Numbered from the stretch's first letter, positions 1 through 11,240 are shown. The stretch is DNA of 64,000 bases from Pterois miles (GCA_947000775.1 CAMQGK010000416.1:1184001-1248000); one strand, 5' to 3'. Numbers and translations: made by a program. The notes: generated from the sequence alone by a model not told the origin.

Positions 1-640
1 GACCAAGTGTCAGCCCAGAGAGAGGGAAAGAAAGAAAGAACAAGATCAGCCATGCAGACAGACAGAGAGAGCGATGGAAGAGCAAGCAACCTGTTCTCAC
101 TCCCACCTAGTCAAATACAGACACTTGGTCAGTGCCCCACTGCGCCTGATGAATGGAGGAAAACTTAAGCATCTGTGTGTGATGCACTGGGCTTACTACC
201 TCCAATGTAAACCCTCCCATGCCAACCTGGCAACTGACATAACATTTAAGAGCAAGAAGTCTGGCTTAGGGTGGGGTGGTGGATGGGTCAAACACAAGAA
301 GAGAGCTGTTAGTAAAACTAAAAGTCAACTTTGACTCATTTTGTCATGCCAGTTGTTAGTCACATGACTTGTTAGCTGTTAGTCTGTCCAGATAACATTA
401 ACCACAATATTTTCATAACCCTTAATTCCTACACACATATATAACATATATAACTATACAAGCTGCAGTATTTGACAAGTTGGGAATGAGTAAGTATGTG
501 AGAGGAGAAGAGAGGAGATATGTGGTCAGCTGGGTTGACCCTAATGGAGGAGGAGGGCATGAGGTGGAGTGCGGGCATCTTATGGGACAGCCATGAAGAA
601 GAGGTGGCCTAAAGGGGAGAATATAGATCTAAATTCCAAC
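1..640. other. No gene recognised; purine-rich left edge
   Basis: The first 80 bases are rich in A and G (runs of AAAG and GAGA). An 86-codon open frame at 74-334 (+) has no resemblance I recognise and is of a length expected by chance. Around 268-345 the word GGATGGGTCAAACA recurs; it also occurs at about 51140 and 53330 and, more loosely, near 38010 and 61775, so this may be a shred of the same interspersed repeat. Nothing else is supported. Confidence 0.5.
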
Positions 641-1074
641 CCTCACCTGTGGTCATGAGCTTTGGGATGCAGATACAAGTGTTCCCAACTAGTGTTCTTC
701 CCAGGGTGTCTCGCCTCACGCTTGGAAACATGGTGAGGAACAAAGAAATCTGGAAGGAGCTTGGCTGGAGTACTGCTGCTTCTTGCTGTCAGAAGGTACC
801 AGTTGAAGTGGTCTGGGCATCTGATCAGGAGCCTCTCAGACACCTCTTTTTAGATGTTTTCCAGGCATGTCCAACTGAAAGCAGACCCAGAACCAGCTGT
901 GGGGAACACAGATCCCATCTAGCTGGTGAGAGATACAGGATTCTCCAGGAAGAGCTGGATGACATGTTTGAGGAGAAGAATGTCTATGGACATAAAGGTA
1001 AAACTAACGCATTGCTTAGCTTGCTTCCACTGTGATCCAGATAAGCTGCAGTAAATGAATGGATGGGTGGATGG
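641..1074 (+). mobile_element. LINE 3' end (ORF2 C-terminus plus GGAT-type tail)
   Basis: This is the 3' end of a non-LTR retrotransposon. The frame 649-1035 ends LLSLLPL-stop and reads through recognisable ORF2 C-terminal words (VVWASDQEPLRHLF, then GERYRILQEELDDMFEE, then LLSLLPL) that match, from memory, the end of a common teleost LINE of the I/Nimb type. After the stop come CCAGATAAGC and a short GGAT-type tail (GAATGGATGGGTGGATGG), the usual end of this family. No reverse-transcriptase core lies upstream, so the copy is strongly 5'-truncated, as is normal for LINE insertions. It cannot move on its own. Family naming is from memory and should be checked against a repeat library. Confidence 0.7.
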
Positions 1075-1575
1075 AATCCCTGTACTCCAGAAATATGTCT
1101 AAAGCTGTCCTGTGTGGTCATGCCTTTCCTTTGCCATTACTGGAAAAAATAAATGTAGCACTGAAGTCTTCAAACTGTAGACACTGTATTAGTCTTCTAT
1201 TACTCAACAGGGAAAGTAAGTACCTGCAGTTCACCATTTTATGCTGCTTTATACACCGGCTATGTGTTTAACCTAGGTATATTTTGCTGATAATACTTGT
1301 GCTGGGCATGTGGGTAACAGTGACTTTATCAGAGTGGCTGGACACCAGGTTAATGAGGGCAGAGTTTACAGGCTACAAAACCCTGAGTGGAGCTGTCCAC
1401 TGCAGAGTTCCCCCCAAAGCAACTTACTGAACCTTAAGCTTGGTTTATGCTTGCCATAGTGAATTCAGCGTGAGGTGGCCGTGTTACAAAATTACATCAT
1501 CACAGCTTTCGTGTGGTTTGTAAAGGCTGCGCAAGTTGCTGTGCATGCTGTGCACCAAGCTTCTTTCATTTCAAC
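1075..1575. other. No gene recognised
   Basis: About 500 bases of unique-looking sequence between the LINE tail and the MADF fossil. Short open frames (for example 1059-1271) have no recognisable content. Confidence 0.5.
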
Positions 1576-1836
1576 ATGGATGCGTTCGAAGGAAGACTGG
1601 CCAAGCAGTTCTGCTTGTTCAGACATCTCTACAGCTTTTCATTGAGAGACCACAGGAACAGTCACATGCCATTAAACTCTTAGAAAGAAATAGGCAACAC
1701 AGTGGAGAAAGAAGAGGCTTTTTGCTGCAGGCTGTAAAAGAGTATGAGAGATTGTTTTAAAAAAGCTGAAAAAAAAAAGTCTCATGGAAAGAGTGGCGAC
1801 CAGAGGGGAACCACTGAGAGACAGAACGTAATTTAG
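1576..1836 (+). pseudogene. MADF (Myb/SANT-like) domain fossil with two in-frame stops
   Basis: Starting at ATG 1576, a single frame of 86 codons reads like the N-terminal half of a MADF DNA-binding domain: MDAFEGRLAKQFCLFRHLYS, then HRNSHMPLNS, a stop at 1681, then KEIGNTVEKEEA, a second stop at 1735, then KSMRDCFKKAEKK and a final TAG at 1834. Both internal stops fall where this domain usually has tryptophan (the NSW and RLW positions). That fits decay of a once-coding frame rather than chance. MADF proteins occur as the partner protein of PIF/Harbinger transposons and as stand-alone transcription factors. No Harbinger nuclease is recognisable nearby, so the origin is open. It is not functional. 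Confidence 0.5.
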
Positions 1837-3920
1837 ACATGGTGGTAAGCGACAGAAATAATTACAGTACACAAATGCAGTTTGGCGGTATGTATGTTGG
1901 AGTTTAGTGTTTACTACTGTTTCATTTCCAGTGCCACTCTTGCTTATCCACATAACATTTTGTTTCTACGCCCACTGGCATATTGCAACAAACAACATGC
2001 TGAGCACAAGTGCTTCTGTGCATGCTTATAGTGTGTGCACCACCTACAGAGGCCACCGCACAGTGTCTCACATGAGCATAGACGACGCTTTAGAGGGTTT
2101 CTTGTTTGCATTTGCACCACCAACAGGAATGCTAACGTGACACAAGCCGAGCAACGCTGGTTGGATGCTTTTTTAATGATATAAGAATAAATAAAGAACT
2201 CTTTACATCTACAATCAGACACAAGAAAAATAGCTGTCATGAAAATACCTTTTATACTTTCAGCTACAGTAGAATCAGCTTTTGTTCCTCAGCTTAGTAA
2301 ATGTGCTTTGTGCTACTGGGTTAAGCTTGTTTTTGGACTTGCAAAAACTCTCGCCAGATGGTTGATTTAGCCAAGATGATTGATGTCACCTGGAAATCTG
2401 TGGCTGTATTTTCAGGTGTGCCGCTATGGATGCACACCATGTTTTAGACTGTTTTGTTGAGCTGTTGAACACATTTACACGGCTGTGTGTCTTTTTCATG
2501 TTAGTGAGGGGAATGGTTTCCAGCTCCCTCATAGACCTGTTTATTTTAGCTTCTTATAATTGTGCCTTCATACACACCCATATCCCTTACTCAGTCCATG
2601 TACTCACTATGACTAAGGACAAATCTTTCATCTCCTCTTTCTCTCTAAGATTGCTGCTGAACTGGATTTATGTTGTGGGCTTGTTTGCTGCCCCGTTTTT
2701 ATATGAATGTATGGTGTAAACCCATAAATAGGCTAATGCATTAACAATATCCTCTTTTTTAAAATGCTAAGCTACCCCCTCCCTCCATACTCAGCCAGTC
2801 ACCTCTTTACCCTGACATCATTTTGTTAAAGTAATTGTGATCCTCACTCCATAGCTGTCACCCCACCACTCCCACCTTCCTCTCTTTATAGTGTTGAGAT
2901 GCTTTTGATGCCCCCACCCCTCCTTTGGTAGTTAAGGGTAAGGGCTTAGTGGTGTCTTATCTCAAATTCATCATGGCTTCAACTGCTCCTGGGTCACTGA
3001 CGGACAGCCATAACACTCAGATGAGGCTTTCACTATGGAAGGTAGACAGGAGAGCATCAGAAAGCAGCTGGGTGTTACTTTAATCAGAAACATTGTCCAT
3101 ATGGTACACCAGTAGGACTGTGTGTGGACATGAACATCATATGGCCAAAAGTGTAAAAGTCTGTTTTCCCTGGGTTGGGCTAGGGGACCTCTGGTTCAAC
3201 GGACGTCAAACTTAAAACTGTTATTATATTTTAGACAATATTGTTCTTCCAACATGCCTCAATATGCAAAGCCAAGTCCATAAAGACACAGTCTTCCCAG
3301 TTTGCTGCAGAAGAAGTTAAAAGCCTGAACAAAAGCTATGTTACTCGTTCTCTTATTGTTTAAAGAAACAAACATCTGCATGTTTGCAATGTTGGATTAC
3401 ACAAGATTTTACTGTGAGTCTGCTGCAAAAGACCAGTGCCACTGAAGGAGACAGCCAGTCAGAGAGCCTGCTACATCCCATGTGACTTATTTGCATTGAT
3501 TCAGTTTGTTTTATTCATGGAGGACCATGAGGGTCACGGAAAAGCTACATGCAGAGGCTAAATGGAGAAGCTAAAAAGCAAAACCAATAGCTAATGCATT
3601 TAGTAAAAGCATTAAGGAAAAGCGAATGCAAATGGGAAAACACGTAGCTCTTTTACATGCCCTGTATTCTTCATTCATTTTGTGAATCTAGTTATTTCTC
3701 TTTTTAAACTGTATTTTCAAATATAATTTCAAATTGTATTGATTTATGAATTCTTTCATGTATTTTTAATTGATGTAATTGTTGACTGTTTATGGTGTTT
3801 TTGTAAAACCCTTTTTAATTTGAACTATTTATTGATGGATTAATATTTCATTTGTAAATTATTTTCATAGTTCATCTTTTTATTGCCCGTTAAATTGTCA
3901 AACAACGAAATACTAATAAA
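1837..3920. other. No gene recognised
   Basis: Unique-looking sequence. Open frames at 1907-2140 (+), 1944-2240 (-) and 2426-2719 (+) have no recognisable domain, skewed composition or conserved motif. A pyrimidine-rich stretch lies around 2770-2900. I see no splice-flanked exon I could defend. Confidence 0.45.
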
Positions 3921-4024
3921 TGAATTTGTAAACACATTTATTAATTTCTATTTGTATTGTACAATTAATACATGAATTTGTAAACATATTTATTAATGCC
4001 TATGTTTTTATTGTACAATTAGTT
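3921..4024. repeat. Two-copy tandem duplication, 52-base period
   Basis: The segment beginning TGAATTTGTAAACACATTTA at 3921 is repeated, with a few changes, at 3973. Both copies end in a TTGTACAATTA word. The surrounding 300 bases are very AT-rich. It looks like a simple local duplication and has no coding content. Confidence 0.75.
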
Positions 4025-4969
4025 ATTAATCATTTAAATGCAATTTATCGCTCTGCATTGCTCTCATATGGCGGTTACCGTTGATCATGTTCTTCCAACC
4101 CACCGTCCAGTTCCCGCTCAGCTCAACACTGTTAGCTCTGTCAGCACTGTGGCTGTTGTTTGCTCTGTTCATGCTGTTAGCATTAGCTGCTAGCCACTGG
4201 GTCAACCGATGCCTATGTGGAGGCTATCGCTCAATCATAGATATGTTTTGAATTTTGAATTTTGCACCTTGAGCTATAAAATGTTGTAAATAGTTATATT
4301 TCATTTGGGCAAAATTCAGATTCATCAGACAACAGAAGAAGATTAATTATTCATGCAAGGATTCTTCCTATTGCATATTGTTGACGAGAGCAGAGTAGCC
4401 TATGCAGGTCAGAAAATCAGAAAAACTCTGTAGAGCTGAGAGGAACTGCAAAGTTCTCTGTGGATCTGACACATTACACATGATCACTTGGTCTGTTGGC
4501 ATGAATTCAGACAACTTTAACTATGTGTGGCATGTTAAACATAATATTTAAGAAAACATCTATGTTTTCTCTGTCCATCAGTCTATTACTGTATCTTTGA
4601 TATATCACATGCACACACACATATGTAATAAAAAACGTCTGCTCTTTGTTAATACGTGTACATGTAGAAAATGTCGACACACCCACACACCCTGGCCACA
4701 TAGTAAGGGCAAATTTCACCCGATTAGATTTGTAAATCAAAAACCAATACATATAACATGCAAGAATTAATCTGTTTTATATTCCTTGGTTACATTGTTC
4801 GTGGAAGACATTTGGAAGATTTAGAATGTATTTGTGCCTGCTGCTCCCCACCATTATATGCTTCAATTCATACATCTATTTGTGAGCCCATAAAACAGGC
4901 ATTGACTACCCATGTAAATTGTGTTCCCCACAATAAATTATATGCATACTTGCAAAAATACATAACTGC
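4025..4969. other. No gene recognised
   Basis: Moderately AT-rich sequence. Around 4070-4250 the words GTTAGCATTAGCTGCTAGCC and similar resemble debris of common fish repeats, but I cannot place a boundary. Small open frames at 4507-4752 (-) and 4758-5030 (+) show nothing recognisable. Confidence 0.4.
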
Positions 4970-5200
4970 TGTCGGTCTCCCCGCTCCATGTCACCGGCAT
5001 ACTAATAGCGCCATGCTAGGAGGCCAATGATGCCACTTCCATTATTTTTCCATTTAGCCGTAATTTTGCGGAGGAAGTTAGAGTTGGTGAAATTGCCTCC
5101 TCCTGCCCTCCCTGTGCCTGATTCCTTGTGTCACAGGCTGGCTCCATATCTCTCATTCAGCTACTGAGGCACATGGGGGGTGTTTTCATCCTGGTGAGTG
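4970..5200. promoter_or_regulatory. Candidate conserved noncoding block (weak)
   Basis: Repeat-free complex sequence with a homeodomain-like TAAT word and CCATTTAGCCGTAATTTTGC. It has the texture of vertebrate noncoding conserved elements: mixed composition, no open frame, no repeats. This is an impression only; conservation cannot be judged from one genome. Confidence 0.15.
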
Positions 5201-6950
5201 GATAGAAAACGCCAGTGACCTGTACACACCTTTGGTTCAGTGGGCGATTTCGTTTCAAGCTGTGGAGGCTACAAGCTCAGGGGTAACAGGTCAGGTTATC
5301 CCACAGTGAAATGGACACCATGGGAAAGTAATGCAGCCAAAATCTGCTTTGTATGCCTGGCTGATACCAAGTAGATTATTGTATCATAAATCATTTATAC
5401 CATGGAAATTAAACATAGCCTACATACGTCTCTTTCGGGTAAATAATCAGTAAGCAAAAGAAAAAAAAATGGATACGATAGTGTTATGATTGCATGATTG
5501 GATGCCCACAGTCTGTGCACATACCAGTCAGAATGCTGTTGTTGTAGTCAGTCAGCTGAATGTTTTCATTTTGCATGAGTAACGCCTCATTCAGCCAGAC
5601 AACAGCACTGTGCGAAAAAATGTCCACACTGGACAGTTTATGCAAACATGCTGCTCATGCTACAGTCCGACAGCCCCTGTTTGTAACAGCCAGACATCAG
5701 CCAGAAACACAACCTCAGACTTTCGGCCTAATGTTTCCGATTTATCTCCTTCTAATGTACAACTCTGTCTCCTAGAAATTACGTTTGTATCCCATATATT
5801 ATTTTTCAAATTATGTGGTGATGACAAACATAATTGCTGCCTGGATTACATTTGCAGGCCTTTTTTTGAGTAAATGAAAGGCTACACTTATCTATCACTG
5901 AGTCAGGGAGAAGTGGAATTGAGTCCCATCTGTGGTTGGGTTTGGTCAACAAAAGCACTTTGAATACGAAAAAGGAAATATTGTAGTTTTGGTTGAAGGT
6001 TAATAAACAAACTCAAAATCATTATGTATTTTTTATCTCTGCCAGGAGATAATGAGATCAGTGATGTGTGTGCATCTCTGTGTCTGTCTGTGGCTAATCT
6101 TGCATACTGCTGTACCAAACTGCATAATAGTTTGGGTGCTTATTTATGGCGACATGCTGAAGGACCTTGGTTGGAGTGATTCATACTTTCTCAAAACACC
6201 TTGTATCTGGCCAGCAGAGGGATCAGTGGGAGAATGATTTGCACAGTTTTATTGTTTTGGATGGTATGTTTGGCTATCAGCACTCAGCTAACAGCTAAAA
6301 GAACTATATACACTACTGACTGCATCGCTACCGCTTCGCCGCTGCTCAGCCACCACTCAGCCACCACTCAGCCACCAGAAACATAATTATTTTGTGCCTT
6401 TTTTGGGGGCATCAACATCACGTTTACACATGTAAATAAACAATTCAATCATTCAAGTCACAGTTAAGCCCGTGAGACAGAGGTGAGACACAGAGCCAGT
6501 GCAGACATTAGTAGATTACAATGGCAGCATATCTGTTGTGTGAGATGTGCCAGAGAAAAACCTTTCTGAGATGCATTTTAATTCAATAAAACTTTACGGC
6601 AGTGATCTTTGCAGACACACCTGGCACAGATCTACACCTTTCTAGGTTCTGTATTAAACTAAGGCAATATAGCAGTCAAGACAGCTAGTCAGCTGTAGTA
6701 TTTTGGAAAGCTACAAAAACTGACTTGATGCTAAATGTTTTGTCCTTATCCTTTAATTCTACTGCTAACAAATCTATCCTTTGATTGTGAGCTACTGCTC
6801 CCAGCAAAGGTTGGTGTTCAATTTGTCTCTGTGCCACTGCTTGTTTCAGTCAAACTACTCTGGGCTGCCCACATAGCTGACTCCCTTCACATGTAAAAAA
6901 GAAATACTAAAAACACTACTCACTTTGAAAACCACATTGGCAAGCGTGTG
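5201..6950. other. No gene recognised
   Basis: Small open frames (5560-5775, 5610-5873, 6052-6237 on +; 5903-6118 on -) overlap each other and contain no domain I know. A short 11-base tandem repeat, CAGCCACCACT, sits at about 6339-6375. Otherwise nothing. Confidence 0.45.
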
Positions 6951-7022
6951 TGCTTATTTGTGCATGTGTGTGTGAGTGAATGAGTGAGTGAGTGAGTGTG
7001 TTTGTGTGAGTGAGTGTGTGAA
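6951..7022. repeat. Imperfect TG/GAGT microsatellite
   Basis: Degenerate runs of GTGT and GAGTGAGT. The open frames across this stretch and the next two microsatellites are artefacts of simple sequence. Confidence 0.85.
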
Positions 7023-7132
7023 AGTGTTCGGCAGAATGGTCGACAGGGAGAGTTTATATACAGGGACTGAGGGCTGAAGGTCACCAGAGCTGCTGCGCAC
7101 TCATACACAAAACACACACACTGTTCGCTCAA

Positions 7133-7142
7133 CCCCCCCCCC

Positions 7143-7196
<54 letters not shown>
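7133..7196. repeat. C13 run followed by (CA)n microsatellite
   Basis: Thirteen cytosines (7133-7145) run straight into about 25 CA dinucleotides. The minus-strand frame 6920-7255, with a polyvaline/polycysteine core, is simply this repeat translated. Confidence 0.95.
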
Positions 7197-7198
<2 letters not shown>

Positions 7199-7322
7199 AA
7201 CACACCACAATATATACAGAGCTCTCACACAGCTGTTACGATTGCGGAAAACCAATAAAATTGCAAATTACCCTTCATATTTTCACAATATCCTAAATAA
7301 ACAGCAGCAGCAGCTTTGCACA

Positions 7323-7325
<3 letters not shown>

Positions 7326-7378
<53 letters not shown>
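7326..7378. repeat. (TC)n microsatellite
   Basis: About 26 uninterrupted TC units, lying 130 bases from the CA run. Confidence 0.95.
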
Positions 7379-7381
<3 letters not shown>

Positions 7382-7919
7382 CCAACATTAAATATTAATC
7401 AGTACCTGGCAGGGATGACTCCAATCAGAGGAGTGCCGACATATAGGGAGAGGGTGGCTGCCCCTCTCTTGGCAAACAGTAAGAAGATTGTTACCTCCCC
7501 ATCCATCCATCCACACCACCACCACCTCCATCTCTCTTCTACCTCCTAATTTCAAACATTCAACATTCATGGAAACTGGAAACAAATCCTGTTAATCCAA
7601 ACTAATCTGTTCAAAAAAGCGTCATTAGAATTAAATTCCTGGACAAACCGATGTGGCATTGCTCCGTTCTACAGTGTGACGAAACAAACTGCATGGTAGC
7701 CATCAAAAGACATAGATCACATCTGATTTTGAAGAAACAATATAAAACAATGGCCAGATGGTCAGTGTCAATTGTATGTGTGTGTGATGTAGCTGAGGCA
7801 TACCCAGGGCTGGACTGGGACGAAAAAGACTGTGGACTAAGAGTAGCATTGCCTCATCTTGGAGGGGGAGACAGTTTAAACAGGTGAGTTTTGAGGTGGG
7901 ATTTGAATGTTGTATTATT
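7379..7919. other. No gene; small repeat fragment at about 7803-7850
   Basis: A fragment containing CCCAGGGCTGGACTGGGAC at about 7803 resembles, in the other orientation, a fragment at about 9520-9665 (CCAGTCTAGCCCTGGGC). It is probably debris of one interspersed family. Otherwise nothing recognisable. Confidence 0.4.
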
Positions 7920-8506
7920 ACCTCCGCCAAGGAGGTTATGTTTTTGCCGGCGTTTATCTGTCTCTTTGTCTGTGTTCAAGATAACTCAAAAACTTATGGA
8001 CGGATTTTGATGAAATTTTCAGGGTGTGTCGAAAATGTGAAAAGGAAGAACTGATTTATTTATTTATTTTTGGGGGTGATCCGGAAGAAATCCTGGATTC
8101 TGGATCACTTAATTTTCGTTAACATTGGGGTAAATGGGACCCAAAAAATTGTTTCTCAGTATCTCTGGTAATTGTTGCCCAAAGCTCATGAAATTTGACT
8201 CAGGGATTTACAATGTGTACTTCTATCAAATCCCAAAAGCTGATCCAGATCTGATCCAGATGGCGGATTTTATAGCAATTTATATAAAAAATGGGGGTAC
8301 TCTTACATTTTGGCCTACTGTGCATTTCATAGTAGAGGTAGAGATTTCTAACAATCGGCATCGTGTAGCTGAGACAATTCATCATCTGAAGTATGTCAAC
8401 GAATTTGATCTAGCTTTAATACTTGAGGAGACAGATCCAGAAGAAACCGCCAGGGGGGAAACTATGGTGCTTGGCAGAGGTCTGTGTGCTCCGAGTGCTT
8501 TTCTAG
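7920..8506 (+). mobile_element. Short interspersed element 'ACCTCCGCC' family, full-length copy
   Basis: The left end, ACCTCCGCCAAGGAGGT, can fold into a 6-base-pair hairpin. The right end is TTGGCAGAGGT followed by about 25 bases ending TTCTAG. The words ACCTCCGCCAA and the complement of TTGGCAGAGGT form an imperfect 11-base terminal inverted repeat. A second copy (39782-40312, minus) is about 96% identical over the shared part, so the family was active fairly recently. I know this repeat from fish genomes but cannot name its superfamily; a non-autonomous DNA transposon is the simplest reading. An open frame from 8134 across the element is probably not a gene: between the two copies 8 of 10 differences in it are amino-acid-changing. 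Confidence 0.65.
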
Positions 8507-8789
8507 AAAGAAAGAAAGAAAGATATTCCTTTATTAGTCCCACAGTGGGGAAATTCAGTTTTACACTCTGTTGTTCACACAGTACAGTTCACACAGTACA
8601 TATACATGTCAATGGAGAGATGTCAGAGTGATGGGGCTGCTCCTGACAAGCGCCCAGAGCAGTTGGGGGTTTGGTGCCTTGCTCAGGGGCACCTCAGCAG
8701 TGCTCAAGAGGTAAACTGGCACCTCTCCAGCAACCAGTTGGTCTTGGTCCATGGGGGATTTGAACGGACTGAGCTACTGCCCCCCCCCT
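8507..8789 (-). mobile_element. tRNA-derived SINE with LINE-type tail
   Basis: Read on the minus strand it begins with a tRNA-like head after a run of G (CAGTAGCTCAGTCC, then GTTCAAATCCC). A body with CACCAAACCCCCAACTGCTC follows, ending GGAATATC plus a CTTT tail (8507-8525 on the plus strand). The A-box-like and B-box-like words lie only a few bases apart (about 8768-8780 and 8755-8765), so the region between them is deleted and the internal RNA polymerase III promoter should not work. The last 38 bases match the LINE tails at 17.3 and 47.9 kb. A sister copy is at 59799-60042. Confidence 0.75.
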
Positions 8790-8821
8790 AGTATTGTTAT
8801 ATTATATATTATTATTATTAG

Positions 8822-9155
8822 GAGCTGCATGCTTAGTGGTGCAGTGGTTAGCACTCTCGCTTCACAGCAAGAGGGTCGCAGGTTCGAATCCTGTGGAGTT
8901 TGCATGTTCTCCCCGTGTTAGCGTAGGTTTTCTCCGGGTACTCCGGCTTCCTCCCACAGTCCAAAGACATGCAATTTAGGTTAATTGATGACTCTAAATT
9001 GCCCGTAGGTGTGAATGTGAGCGTGAATGGTTGTCTGTCTATATGTTGTCTGTCTCTATGTGCCCTGCGATGGACTGGCGACCTGTCCAGGGGCGACCCA
9101 ATGCCAGGCTCCCGCCCCCCCACGCCCCCTAACGGGATAAGTGGTTGACGACGGC
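8822..9155 (+). mobile_element. tRNA-headed SINE-like repeat, copy 1
   Basis: The A-box-like TGGTGCAGTGG (about 8837) and exact B-box GGTTCGAATCC (8881-8891) are spaced as in a tRNA promoter. The body has GTTTGCATGTTCTCCCC, CCAAAGACATGC, TAAATTGCCCGTAGG and GGACTGGCGACCTGTCC, ending AACGGGATAAGTGG. This is one of the commonest interspersed repeats of teleosts as I remember them. Other copies here: 9855-10256 (-), 27912-28293 (-), 34774-35150 (+) and a head-only piece at 53684-53746 (+). Confidence 0.75.
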
Positions 9156-9519
9156 TATATATGACTATATATCTTCAGTGCAGCTGAATGGAGGACGGTC
9201 AGAAGACCGACTGAGGATGTGGATGAGCAAAGGGAACAGGATTCTCTCACTCACTGAAGGTCCTTTTAGACGCAATGGGACAAGTACACTACTAAAAACA
9301 CATTATTTCAAATGGCTTGCGCCGTGCTGTGACAGCGTTTTTGCTGCATCAAGCAAAACTCAACTTCGGGCACTATACGCTGTGGTGAACGCAGCTTAAA
9401 CACGAGCTCAAGCTGCGCTGTGTTACGAGTATAGACTGCTCTCCTCCGCTAGCACAGAGTGCAAAGGGGGAGGTGTTTAAAGATACGACTGGGTCAGGCC
9501 ATCCCAGTGTGAGGCCAAT
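9156..9519. other. No gene recognised
   Basis: Unique-looking sequence with an 84-codon open frame (9145-9399, +) that contains nothing I recognise. Confidence 0.4.
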
Positions 9520-9665
9520 TTACCGGTTTTATGGGCCAAAAAAAATTAAAGAAAGAAAAAAAAAGAAATACATCAGTGACCAAAAGGCACTGCGGCCCAC
9601 TGGGAAAATGCACACTATGCCAGATGGCCAGTCTAGCCCTGGGCATATCCAAGTTTTGACTTGAA
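9520..9665 (-). repeat. Interspersed repeat fragment (CCAGGGCTRGACTGG family)
   Basis: On the minus strand it reads CCCAGGGCTAGACTGGCC, then TCCCAGTGGGCC. The plus-strand fragment at about 7803 starts with the same word, which suggests two copies of one fish repeat. An A-rich stretch lies inside. Confidence 0.4.
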
Positions 9666-9854
9666 GCTGAGGCAATCTCCAAACTTGACAATCAATATTT
9701 TACCAATTGCTAGCCTTCAGGGAGCTCAAAATCTGTCTGGTTTATAAACTAGTGCAGTGCAATGTTCAAAACAAGATCAGAACTGAAAAGGCCCTGAACA
9801 GCTAAAGATTTATTATGGTTAGATATACATATGTATACATTTAGAAATACACTA

Positions 9855-10256
9855 TATCCATCCATCCATCCATCCATCCATCCATCCATCCATCAATCAA
9901 TCATCAACCACTTATCCCGTTAGGGGTCGCGGGGGGGGGCTGGAGCCGATCCCAGCTGGCACTGGGCGAAGGCGGGGTTCACCCTGGACAGGTCGCCAGT
10001 CCATCGCAGTGCACATAGAGACAGACAACATATAGACAGACAACCATTCACACTCACATTCACACCTACGGCCAATTTAGAGTCACCAATTAACCTAAAC
10101 TGCATGTCTTTGGACTGTGGGAGGAAGCCGGAGTACCCGGAGAAAACCCACGCTTACACAGGGAGAACATGCAAACTCCACACAGAAGCCGGAATCGAAC
10201 CTGCGACCCTCTTGCTTTGAGGCAACAGCGCTAACCACAGCACCACCGTGCAGCCC
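9855..10256 (-). mobile_element. tRNA-headed SINE-like repeat, copy 2, with (ATCC)n tail
   Basis: Minus orientation. The tail is about nine ATCC units (9855-9894), the body carries GGACAGGTCGCCAGTCC, and the head ends at GTGCAGCCC (10256). The B-box complement GGAATCGAACC is at 10191-10201. It appears close to full length. Body and head agree with copies 1, 3 and 4. Confidence 0.8.
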
Positions 10257-10705
10257 GAAATACACAATATTAGAAACATAATTTCTGATCTGTTCAAAAT
10301 GAACCTTAAATGGATTTATCAAGTATTTAGTGCTATTATCATTATGGGAGTGGGCAAATATGCTACTTTATGCAAAAATGTATGTGTAGTGTACAGTATA
10401 TTTATTATTGTAAATCAACTAACAACACAAAACAATGACAAATATTGCCCAGAAATGCTCACAGGTTCTGCATTTAGCATTAAAAAATACTCTCCAATCA
10501 TAACATGACAAACTGCAGCCCAACAGCCAACAACAGCTGTCAGTGTGTCAGAGTGCTGACTTGACTATGACTTGATCCAGACTGACTGGGATTATCAGAA
10601 AGTGGGCATGTCTGTAAAGGGGCGACAGGTTGGTACCATTCATTCACATATCTTGAGGTCAGAGGTTGAGAGACCCATTTGAAAATGGACATGCCAGATT
10701 TTCCT
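10257..10705 (-). mobile_element. Fish interspersed repeat 'family X', minus copy
   Basis: The minus strand contains GGGTCTCTCAACCTCTGACC, then CATGCCCACTTT and later GTTTGTCATGTTATGATTG and AGCATATTTGCCCACTCCC. From memory this is the distal half of a very common teleost DNA repeat. Its proximal half is recognisable in plus orientation at 32881-33295 (AAAACTGGCATAGC, TTTTCAAAGGGGTCCCTTGA). No open frame of interest, so it is non-autonomous. Confidence 0.5.
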
Positions 10706-10724
10706 CACCAGAATCTTCTTCTTC

Positions 10725-10976
10725 AATCCATATTTATTGGCCTTTAGCTTTTTAAAAACAAACATTTTTTCTCAAGTGCTTTTGCGTCACAATGAACTGT
10801 TACTTCATCAGTGGCAACGTGAAAATAGCTTTTACATAGAGGATACCAGTTTTTTGTGGATTGTAACAGTTAGATAAGCTATGTGACTGTGTATGGTGTG
10901 TGGAGGCTGTGTATCAAGCGATGTCATTGCTGCACTATGGAAACACAGTAGTGTAGCCTGAGTCGTCACAATGCGC
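10725..10976 (+). repeat. Interspersed repeat R1, copy 1
   Basis: Shares AATCCAYATTTRTTGGC, GATAAGCT, then ATTGCTGCACTATGGAAACAC and a CACAATGC end with 29420-29795. Ends are ragged and superfamily unknown. Confidence 0.5.
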
Positions 10977-11240
10977 TAAAGAGATGGAGACTGATGAGGC
11001 GTTAATGACCCATCAGTGCTTACAAACAGATACAGAAGCTGTTTGATTTGAGATTTGGAGAAAATAGCACCCCTTTCCGGGTGTTAATTAACAGAGGTGT
11101 TTTGCTTGCAGTAACAATAGTGTTATAAGTTAGTATCATATCTGACAACAGGGAAATACCATCTTACTGACAGGCTGAAAGACACACACTGGTTGCAGCT
11201 TAGTCATGGTCACACCAGTGAAATACAGTCCATTTTGATT
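10977..11240. other. No gene recognised
   Basis: Sequence between repeat R1 and the DIRS-like element, with nothing I can assign. Confidence 0.4.

Noticed and set aside
649..1035. Host gene exon
   Set aside because: The words and the GGAT-type tail match the 3' end of a fish LINE.
6920..7255. 111-codon minus frame with Val/Cys core
   Set aside because: It is the CA microsatellite translated, with no sequence outside the repeat that looks coding.
8134..8631. 165-codon gene
   Set aside because: It lies within an interspersed repeat and runs on into a SINE; copy-to-copy differences are mostly amino-acid-changing.
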